A DNA stretch of 64,000 nt from Ecdyonurus torrentis (taxonomy: Eukaryota; Arthropoda; Insecta; Ephemeroptera; Heptageniidae). The position numbers were made by a program, and so were the translations under genes. The stretch spans positions 27,858,039 through 27,922,038 of the forward strand of contig OX439129.1 in assembly GCA_949318235.1 (NCBI GenBank). Direction: 5' to 3'. Within the stretch, counting starts at the first letter, position 1. Every line of letters begins with the position of its first letter. This document shows positions 30,430-40,295 of this stretch, in pieces. The notes beneath the pieces are model-generated. The model did no database searches. It was given only the letters and a program-made list of their open reading frames with translations, and was not told where the DNA came from.

Positions 30430-31227
30430 AGGAGTGAACGTTTTGATTCATTACAGTTGATAGGAAAAGTATTATAGTTTGGTATGGTTATGATGTTGTC
30501 CCTAGTGAGGATACCAAAGTACTTATCATAATTTTTTGCGATTTTTTCATTTCATAAATTCAAACTTATTAAAAGTACAGTGTATTTAATAAAACATGTT
30601 GGGGTAAAAAAGGTGGGGGAGAATACTGTCATGGTTACTTTATATAAAGGTAAAACTCCTTTGCTTATTTGACAAATTTAAGTTCTGATATTTTGCAGGA
30701 AAACCGTCAACAAATGATTCGGTACCTTAAGTTTTATTTTTTAAAATTTTTATTGTATTTTTTTTTAGTTATATATAATTGTGATAATATATTTACCATT
30801 TAAATAAAAAGGGTGTTTTTCTCAAAAGTTAAACATTTTAATTCCAGCACAAGTCTTTTAATATAATAAAATATATGTCATCACAATTTTGTGCACGTGA
30901 AACAGAATCACAGACTTCATTTTATTTTTTTATTGTCAATCACTATGAACAAATATTATCATTTAAGTGTAATTTTCTATTACAAGAAAATATTTATTAG
31001 TTTTCAATTAGCAGTGTGTGATTCAGTTTAACTATTTTAACATGACATTATATTGTAAGATTTTAAATGTGTAAATGTAATAAAATTATATCTTCAAAGA
31101 TTGTAATGTGTCAGTATAAGGTGTCATAGTGGTAACTTATTAGTAGGCAAGCTAAGTAAAAAATAATTGTGTAATTCCGAGTGCATATTTGAATTTTACA
31201 CAAATTTTACTGCAGCATGACATTTTC

Positions 31228-31230
<3 letters not shown>
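30430..31230. other. Unassigned AT-rich intergenic sequence
   Basis: Nothing recognised. Confidence 0.5.

Positions 31231-31301
<71 letters not shown>
31231..31301. repeat. (TA)n microsatellite
   Basis: About 70 bp. Confidence 0.95.
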
Positions 31302-31305
<4 letters not shown>

Positions 31306-31336
31306 TGCAAATTTGAATATCGAGCGAGGTGACATG

Positions 31337-31824
31337 ATGATAAAAATTTCATTTTTGTCTTACCTTCTGTAAAATAACTGGGCTTTTACTCGCTGCTTAA
31401 TTTGATGATAAAAATAACACACAACACCAAAACTTGTCACTATATAAGTTAATAAGAAACTCAATTCAAAGTTTTTAAAAATATATATACATAGCTATGT
31501 TATATTTACACAAAATTGTAACATTTTCGAGGGCGTATATAAAACTATATACTTGTCTGCCTCTCTTCATCAGCTGATGAAGTTAGCTGATGAAGAGAGG
31601 CAGACAAGTATATAGTTTTATATACGCCCTCGAAAATGTTACAATTTTGTGTAAATATAACATAGCTATGTATATATATATTTTTAAAAACTTTGAATTG
31701 AGTATTTTATCAACTTATATAGTGACAAGTTTTGGTGTTGTGTGTTATTTTTATCATCAAATTAAGCAGCGAGTGAAAGCCCAGTTGTTTTACAGAAGGT
31801 AAGACAAAAATGAAATTTTTATCA

Positions 31825-31826
<2 letters not shown>
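31337..31826. mobile_element. Palindromic Penelope termini with hammerhead-like cores
   Basis: Two inverted copies of a roughly 240-bp sequence related to the ends of the 26.9-28.5 kb Penelope element (ACTGGGCTTTTACTCGCTGC). They meet at CATCAGCTGATG, and each arm has CTGATGA, a stem II and GAAA. No coding region between them. Confidence 0.75.
31587..31670 (+). ncRNA. Hammerhead-like ribozyme motif
   Basis: CTGATGA, stem II GAG(A)GGC / GCCCTC capped by an internal GTATATA/TATATAC hairpin, GAAA, then stem III ATGTTA/TAACAT. A mirror copy lies on the minus strand at about 31518-31571. Stem I is weak in this reading. Confidence 0.5.
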
Positions 31827-31977
<151 letters not shown>

Positions 31978-33181
31978 TCGACGAAATCAAATAGTAACCT
32001 CGTATCTTAGATTTTGATGTTTTCAAGTTTACAATAGCACTGTAGCTCAGAAAAAAATTACAAAAAATTAACTTTTATTTTATCCTAAGGCACATGTATT
32101 GCACATTACTTCAGCACAGTTTCAAACTTTTCCAGCTGATGGTGTCTTTGTAATTAACTAATTAGTAACAAAAAATGACTTATTTTGTGTAATTTTGAAA
32201 ACAATGATTTGAAAAGTGCATTTCCTCTGAAAGTACATGAGATAAAAATTTCAAACTCAAACAACCAATAAAGGAAATCAGTTCTTCCGGATAGAAATGT
32301 CGTTGTAGAGTTTTTTTGCCATGCGACTATGAGCTCTATGAAAAGAACAGGTAAGATTCAAGGTCGCATCACAAAAAAACCTCTACAACGACATTTCTAT
32401 CCGGAAGACTTGAAATATTGATTATTCATGCCATGCATACAAAAAAAAATTGCAACCAACCCCTTTGCCAAAATATGCAAAAAACGTAACTTTGAAACTA
32501 CAAAGGTTTAGAAGCTGAAAATCACTTTAGGGGTAGAATTGTGTATTGGTATTATGAAACCATTCAAATTATTTTGTTAAGTTAGTTGTGGGAGGAAATA
32601 TATATTTATTTAAAAAGTATATGTACTCTGGGTTGCATTTTACAGGCTGATTGTGCTGCGGGCTGCTTTTATTAGGCGCTCTCAAGAATTTTACATCATA
32701 ATTTGGGGTTATTTTAAGGTTATTTCAATTAAAGTATCAAATCATTTTACCAATACAAATTTATGGCTCTAAACTGATTTTCAGCTTCTAAACCCTTGTA
32801 GTTTCAAAGTTACGTTTTTTGCATATTTTGGCAAAGGGGTTGGTTGCAATTTTTTTTTTGTATGCATGGCATGAATAATCAATATTTCCTTTATTGGTTG
32901 TTTGAGTTTGAAATTTTTATCTCATGTACTTTCAGAGGAAATGCACTTTTCAAATCATTGTTTTCAAAATTCCACAAAAAAAGTCATTTTTTGTTACTAA
33001 TTAGTTAATTACAAAGACACCATCAGCTGGAGTTTGAAACTGTGCTGAAGTAATGTGCAATACATGTGCCTTAGGATAAAATAAAAGTTATTTTTTTGTA
33101 ATTTTTTTCTGAGCTACAGTGCTATTGTAAACTTGAAAACACCAAAATCTAAGATACGAGGTTACTATTTGATTTCGTCGA
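31978..33181. mobile_element. Foldback transposon, family D (copy 2)
   Basis: Same ends and arms as 13394-14460, flanked by TA on both sides, with a 133-bp nested insertion at 32279-32411. Confidence 0.85.
32279..32411. mobile_element. Nested MITE with CTTCCGGATAG ends
   Basis: TCTTCCGGATAGAAATGTCG and its inverse surround a roughly 55-bp centre; AAAT flanks both sides. The corresponding arm of family D copy 1 (13686-13695) is uninterrupted. Confidence 0.8.
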
Positions 33182-33182
33182 T

Positions 33183-33350
33183 ATATTGACTAATAAAGGA
33201 ACAACTGTTTTGAGGCTGACTATAAGCGATTTCGCTCACATCCGCTTCCGTTTCGACTTAATGCGCATGCGTAGTAAGGCGAAACGGAAGCGGATGTGAC
33301 CAAAATTGCTTATAGTAGGCCTCAAAACAGTTGATCCTTTATTAGTCAAT

Positions 33351-33352
<2 letters not shown>
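33183..33352. mobile_element. Foldback MITE, TTGACTAATAAAGGA ends
   Basis: ATTGACTAATAAAGGA and inverse; internal ATCCGCTTCCGTTTCG / CGAAACGGAAGCGGAT around GCGCATGCGTA. About 170 bp, directly abutting family D copy 2. Confidence 0.8.
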
Positions 33353-33548
<196 letters not shown>

Positions 33549-33549
33549 T

Positions 33550-34087
33550 AATTAATTTCTTATATAATTGAAAAATAAATAAAATGATACAATGGATATA
33601 TTTTTAAAAGTTCTCCTCTGACTATAAAACAACATTTTTTATTTTCATTTTTGCTTAACTTTTTTAATTAATGACTTAAATAGCAACAAGGGACAAGGAG
33701 CGCATCCTCATAAAAGGCTTGTTTGTTAACCTGTTACCTTGCTCCAAAAATGCACACAATCTCCTTTAAAATGGTGATTGGCATTTTTTTACTTGTTCCA
33801 GAGCAAATAATAATAATAATAAAAATATATATATGGCATCGTTGGAGATTAACTTTTAAAATTACATTGACTCAATGCTGTGTGTGTGAGGGGGGGGGGG
33901 GGTCTCACAGGTTCAAACATTTACTTGCAATTTATTAATGTTGTAATGATTGTTTTTTTTTTATTATTGAATTAAGTGGCTTACACAATTTTTTTTTGTA
34001 ATATACTGTATTCCTCTTTTAATTTATCCAACCTTGGTGCAATAGTTTTTGTTTTGTTTTTTAAGGAAAAACTGTTAAGTACACACA
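33550..34087. other. Unassigned AT-rich sequence
   Basis: Poly-G near 33892; nothing else. Confidence 0.5.
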
Positions 34088-34347
34088 CGGACATTATAAA
34101 CCTAACATCAAAGGGGATGCCGCTTTGTATTGAAAGAGACTGAAAATGGAGTTGGGTTAAGTGCAGTGTTGTCAGCTCGGGAAACACCTGCACCTTTGTG
34201 TTGTATTACTTTGCTAGACCTTTTGTCTTTTCCTTTTTTCTGTGCAGGTGTTTTGCAAGCTGACAACATAGCACTCAACTCAACTCGATTTTCAGCCTCT
34301 TTCAATACAAAGCGGCATCCTCTTTGATGTTAGGTTTATAATGTCCG
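34088..34347. mobile_element. Foldback MITE
   Basis: CGGACATTATAAACCTAACA and inverse; arms contain TTTGTATTGAAAGAG and CAGGTG/CACCTG. About 260 bp. Confidence 0.8.
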
Positions 34348-34829
34348 GAAGTGTACATGGTCTTACCTTCAATTCCTAGGAATAGGAAATTCAAAGGACC
34401 CTGAATAATTTATAAGGGGTGTTTTCCTGCTCTATCTGTTATCAACTACCATGCTCCATACATATAACATAATATAGGCATATTATAAAAATCATTTAAT
34501 ACTCTATAGTTGGTATGGTACAGTTTATATTTGCTAAATAAAGTTTGTTACCTAGTTACCCCCACCCCCACCCCTGACATATCTACAGCATTTTTTTTTT
34601 TTTTTTTTTTTTTTGCTATACTGTAACATTTAGTTTCTGTTTGTATATTAATTTAAGTCAACAAATTTGTAACTTAAATTTTTGAATGAAATTATAGCCC
34701 TTCTATATAATATGGTCATACTTTACATTTGTTTAAATCTGCATTTGCTGACCATGAAAGGGTAAACAACACAGCACGGTATACAAATGTGATCATCCTT
34801 GATTATCCTGTTGAACCATTAGATATAAC

Positions 34830-34836
<7 letters not shown>
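34348..34836. other. Unassigned sequence
   Basis: Poly-T at 34590-34614; nothing coding recognised. Confidence 0.5.
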
Positions 34837-34922
<86 letters not shown>

Positions 34923-34925
34923 TAA
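34837..34925. repeat. (TA)n microsatellite
   Basis: About 90 bp. Confidence 0.95.
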
Positions 34926-35420
34926 TATCCTATATACATATGCCTATATACATATATATCATACATACACACACATAAAGCATTTGAGTTTCACTACGTT
35001 ATCCCCCATCCCTGTTTTTCCAAGCAGTCTTATAAATTAATACCTAGAAACTGCAAAACTAGTTTATTGGGTTCATTTGTAGTTGAATTCAAGTTGAAAA
35101 CATTGACCTTATGATTTAATAATTTACTGTGATATTTTTTGTATTGTGCACTTTTTTGTAAATTTGTAGCTATTTTCTAAGGTAATAGGTCATGTTTTAT
35201 TAATAATAATATAATATTATAAAAAAGCTTGTTTTATTAGTCATATATACTTGCACCTTACACTATCCGAGTGCTTAATTATGTAGATAAAAAATAATGT
35301 AAAGGAGAACGAGATCGACATTTTTCTTACTGTGATAAAAAAAGAGATAGCAATTATGTTCGCAACAACATAAATATATTATCCTATATAAATATATATT
35401 ATATATATATATATATATAT

Positions 35421-37052
35421 ATGACATGTTTTTTGTCACTTCTCGAGCCTGTATATGGACCCCCCTAGAAATGTCTGAAAAAATAAATGTTGTTCGGGGA
35501 CTCAATAGAACCGTAAATATCAAGTTTTAGCTCAATCGGATAAATTTTCGAATTTTGAGGGCGCTAAGAAAAAAAATTGTCTGGTGGCACCATGAATATG
35601 GGGTTGTTTTTTAACGTTTTCGGTTGCATTTTTCTTACTAAATATGCCTTGCATGCCCTCATTTGTATTTTTTATACATAATATACTGTTATGAGAGTAA
35701 TATTATGTGATTAAAAAAAATTCAAAAAGTACAGTTTTTTCATAAAAAAAATCCCCAAAATGTCGCGCTGGCCGATTTTTTCGACTTTTGATTTCACTAT
35801 AACTAACTCAAATTTTAAATTTCTTTCATCAAATTTAATTTACAGTTAAAAGAGCATATTATCATGTATACTACGCAGAAAAAATACTTTTAGAGCAAAA
35901 ATTAGCTTGGTGGCTGGGTTTTGAACTTGGCACTAACCCGAAAAGGTGACCACAAAAACCTTAAAAAATAAAAAGGTCGCTACAAACATTTTTTCTAGCT
36001 TTTGATGAAAAAGTGTAGCCTAGGATGTAAGAAAGACGGTGTTATTAAAGACGTAATGTATATTTTGTTTTAAGTAATTTTTGCGATAAGTTGAATATTA
36101 AGATTTTTTTACATTTTTACGTACGTTATGGGGACTCTGTAATCGAGTTTTAAATAACTTTTTGAACTATTTCTGTTGCATATCTGCATGGCTTGAATAA
36201 AATATTCAAGTGTATGGATATATATATCTATAAAAAAAATTCAGTAGATAGATGGTGCACAATTATAAAAAAATCGGAAAATAATAGCAGAAAATGAAAA
36301 ATTCAATGGAAAAAATCAAACGAGTTTAATATTTCATTATAATGTTGCTTATAAGTGGTAAATCTTGTTTAAAAGTTAAAAAAAGCTTATAAGAGAAGAA
36401 GTACCGGGATAATTGAGACCACTGGGTATTAGGGAGGGGGGCAAAGTTAAATTTATTAAAAAAATTAAGAGTTTTGGTCTTTTCCATTCTGTATAACACT
36501 TGTTTATGTCAAAGTTATGTATTTTATTTGTATGATATCTAACGATAAAAATTAGAGGCTATCTTTAATAGTTTCTGCATGGTATAAGCTTACAAATTTT
36601 TGATAATATGCTCTTTTAACTCTAAATTAAATTTGATGAAATTAATTTAAAATTTGAGTTAGTTATAGCGAAATCAAAAGTCGAAAAAATCGGCCAGCGC
36701 GTTATTTTGGGGATTTTTTTTTATGAAAAAACTGTACTTTTTGAATTTTTTTAATCACATAATATTACTCTCATAACAGTATATAGTATATTATGTATAA
36801 AAAATACAAATGAGGGCATGCAAGGCATATTTAGTAAGAAAAATGCAACCGAAAACGTTAAAAAACAACCCCATATTTATGGTGCCACCAGACGAATTTT
36901 TTCTTAGCGCCCTCAAAATTCGAAAATTTATCCGATTGAGCTAAAACTTGATATTTACGGTTCTATTGAGTCCCCGAACAACATATATTTTTTTCAGACA
37001 TTTTCTAGGGGGGTCCATATACAGGCTCGAGAAGTGACAAAAAACATGTCAT
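35421..37052. mobile_element. Large foldback element, ATGACATGTTTTTTGTCAC ends
   Basis: Arms of about 470 bp (35421-35890 and 36595-37052) are near-perfect inverted copies (CTCGAGCCTGTATATGGACC; GGCCAGCGCGxxATTTTGGGG-type block) around a roughly 700-bp non-coding centre. Flanked by TA-rich sequence. No transposase. Confidence 0.85.
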
Positions 37053-37062
37053 ATATATATAT

Positions 37063-38520
37063 ACAGTGGTAAATAAAAGTAAGGTACACATGTGGACACG
37101 CTGTTTGGCCTCGAGAATTTGAGGGTACACGCCGTGTACTCTCGATAAATTAAAATAACTATAAAACTAAAATTAAAAAATCAACATTTTCGGAGAAAAA
37201 CTATAAAATAAATAAAGAAAGATAAATATTTTTTCAAATACTCATACTACCAAATGATATTTTTATTGCTTTTTCAAAAATACTGTTTTTCCTTCTATTT
37301 TATGCGCACTGAGGCACTTTCAGCGTATAAGTTTTGCAATTCGCATGTTTGCAATGGTTTCCTTTTGCTTTTGTAAATAATTGCAAATTCAATTGCTTAA
37401 AATTAAGTTCAGTTCAGTGCTCAGCTGCGGTTGCGGTGCCGTGTTTTTTAAATTTATAAACAAGAAGTGAAGCAAGTAAATTTAAATAGTAATTATGGCT
37501 AAAAGACAATAAAAAAAATAAGTGAATTTTGTTTTTTAATAGTAAAAAACAAAAATTAAGTTTTGAGGATGATGAAAACTCAAATACTACAGAAACAACA
37601 TCAACAACAACAACATGCAAATGATCCAAGTACCCCCATAAAAATAAAGGACTTGGAAAAACTGTAGAGTGCAATTCTAAAAAATAAATTTGAATTCTAT
37701 TGCAATTCTATGGAATAAAAAACGCTTCCAAACATTTACACTGCAACAAGAAATATTTTAAGCAATTTTTCTAAATAATTTCTACATTATATTAAAACCT
37801 TTCTATTTGAATTCTAGCATAAAACATAGGTTTCTATTTTAATTCTTTTTTTAAATAAAAATTTTATAGCTCATCTGGGTGATTTAAATGTTTCCAATTG
37901 TGGCATATTATTCAAAGTGAAAAAAAAAAAAAAAAAAAAAAGTGAAAGTATAAATAAAGAGTTTATAAAAGATTTCCAAAAAAATTATTTTACAGTAAAA
38001 GTGTTATTTAATGCGCGAATTTTCAAAAATTAGTAGATTAATGAATTAATTGATTAAAATTAATTTTTTGGAAATATTTTCTTTTCTATAAATAGTTTGA
38101 AATCAAAATATAACGTTGCAGACCAAAAATGAAAAAGAAGCTGTGCTTTTTTATTTTTTTTGCATTTTCTAGGGTCGTGGCTATTAAAAAAATTAAAATA
38201 CCTATAATTAGAATTGTTGTCATTATGGTGTTCTACGTACGAAATTTCATACATTTACAATAAAATTGTTTGAGATGAGAGAAAAACCGCCAGTTAAAAC
38301 CGAAAAACCCCTGGCATTTCGTCAAATTTTATCCTATAAATTTGTAAATTTAGACACGGCTACATATCTCAATGCGATCTATCGATATTGAATAAAATAA
38401 TAAAAAACTTGTAAAAAAAAAAGCATACCAATTTCTAGTAATTGTATAACTTTATTATTGGTAATAAATAATCAAATTAATAACATTATAATTAAAAAAC
38501 TGAAATAAAATAGGTTTAAC
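37063..38520. other. AT-rich sequence with one mariner-like end
   Basis: CAGTGGTAAATAAAAGTA at 37063 resembles a Tc1/mariner terminal repeat; no matching right end was found. The remainder has no recognised feature beyond poly-A at 37919-37941. Confidence 0.4.
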
Positions 38521-38535
38521 GATTGGCTTGCTTTA

Positions 38536-38900
38536 TTGAATTTAATTCATTATAATTATCTGCATATTATTGTTAAGGATAGACTAAGTAAAACTGAAGA
38601 TATCAGCTTGGCCTTCTATAATACCCCTGCATTTAATATTAATGGGTGGAAAGGCCCAAACTGTACAGACAGGCATGTTTTTACCCGTTATGCGGTGCAT
38701 GGTTTCCACCATGTAATCTGTCAAATTAAAGAATATCACGAGTGTAATGATAAATGTGTATGTGTATTATGTAGTGGCCTATGTACTAGGTACCACTTAC
38801 TTCATTGTCCATCTCGGACCCTATCATTAAGTCAATATGCAAAAATGTAGACCTATATAAATATGTATAAGTACACCTTGGTGTTTAATAAATAAATATA
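38536..38900 (+). mobile_element. LINE family 2 (subfamily b), 3' fragment
   Basis: Encodes the C-terminus RLSKTEDISLAFYNTPAFNI to VCVLCSGLCTRYHLLHC, a Cys/His knuckle, then a tail AGTACACCTTGGTGTTTAAT plus AATAAA repeats. Homologous to 18266-18598 (minus) and 15388-15572. Confidence 0.85.
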
Positions 38901-39157
38901 TATATATTATTTCCAATTGGTTTGAATATTGTCATAGCAAAAACTATGATGGTTACTTTCATAAATATTTATTTCAGTGAGTAAGAATCAATTAAAAATA
39001 TAAATATTTTGCTTTAGAAAATGCACAAAAATGTGTTTTTTGCATCAAATTTTCACAAAATTTTTACGGGAGGCGCAGCCCCCCGCACCCCCCCTCAGCA
39101 TCATGGTTGCTCTCTACCTGGCGTGTACTCTCACTTTTCATTCCACTTTTACCACTT

Positions 39158-39175
39158 TATATATATATATATATA

Positions 39176-39244
<69 letters not shown>

Positions 39245-39250
39245 CCTATA
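39158..39250. repeat. (TA)n microsatellite
   Basis: About 90 bp, preceded by a GC-rich fragment (39060-39100) like the tip of the 4081-5372 element. Confidence 0.9.
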
Positions 39251-40011
39251 TTTAGGGATTAGACTGAGAATTAAAGAATTAAGAATGTTCTATTTTAATT
39301 CTCTCTATTCTCATAACCGCTCTTTTACCCACACACCCCCACCTTTAAACAAGTAGCAGCACTTGTGTTTTTAACATTGAAAAATAAATTTAGAACCTGG
39401 AATCCAGAAAACTATTAGCTTAGAGGCTCAGTTAGCTACAATAAAAGTTTCAAAGTTAAAAAAAAATATATATAAATAAATAAAAAATAATAATAAAAAA
39501 TACGTCGAGTTATAGCCAAATCATTTCTCTGCAAGTAACATGTTATTTTAAGACAGGAATCTAGACTAGTTATTTGCTATAGCACTTTGTTTGTATTAAT
39601 ATTGTTAAGCTCTAAGTTCATTTATTTTCTAATAACTCCTAATTTTGCAAGTCTTCTATTGTTATACTTATTGTTATCAAAAATTCCAGCGAATGTAGGA
39701 AAACTGTTCATGATGAAACTAAACTACAGTATATTCATAAAGACCTAACATTACATTAAATTGATCTATGAAAAATGTTCTACCTCCCTCACTTTTAAAG
39801 AAAGTGTTTCTCACAATAAAAGTCTCTTATTTCAATATATTAGAGGCTATGCAATTTTATTAACATAACAAACAAAATGATATAACCATATCATATGGTC
39901 TTAAAATTCTATCTTTCAAGGGCATTCAAAGTTACTGAAGTCAAAATTGCTTTTTATAATACAGAAAAAAGATAGAATTCAAGACAATATGTATAATAAA
40001 TTATAAGAATA
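39251..40011. other. Unassigned sequence downstream of the FAM210A-like gene
   Basis: AT-rich, no gene recognised. Confidence 0.5.
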
Positions 40012-40017
40012 TTTATT
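40012..40017 (-). terminator. Poly(A) signal of the FAM210A-like gene
   Basis: AATAAA on the minus strand, about 42 nt past the stop codon. A good match in sequence and position for the cleavage/polyadenylation signal. Confidence 0.6.
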
Positions 40018-40058
40018 TTATCATTTTAACATGAGTCCTATTAATACAAGTTATATTT

Positions 40059-40234
40059 TCAGTCTTTTTTTCCAGACTTCAAATAATTATCCACAAAATT
40101 ATCTTTCCGTTCTTTGAGATTGTCTTTAATATTATCTCTTTTTTCCTGGTACATTTCTTTGAGCTTTTCCTTTGGAGGAATGGGCTTAATGTAGCCCCAC
40201 TTCTTTAGGTAGTTGATGGAAACAGTAGTCCCTC
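40059..40234 (-). CDS. FAM210A: FAM210A-like exon 4 and stop
   Basis: Acceptor TCTATTGTTTAG|GAGGG. Encodes GGTTVSINYLKKWGYIKPIP, then a Lys/Glu-rich helix (PPKEKLKEMYQEKRDN and following residues), ending GKKD and TGA at 40061-40059. A poly-A/poly-G run lies upstream of the acceptor in intron 3. Confidence 0.95.
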
Positions 40235-40259
40235 CTAAACAATAGAAAAGAAGAAGAAG

Positions 40260-40295
<36 letters not shown>

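Noticed and set aside
37063..37700. Full Tc1/mariner or pogo transposon
   Set aside because: Only one terminal-repeat-like end is visible and the following sequence is full of stops.
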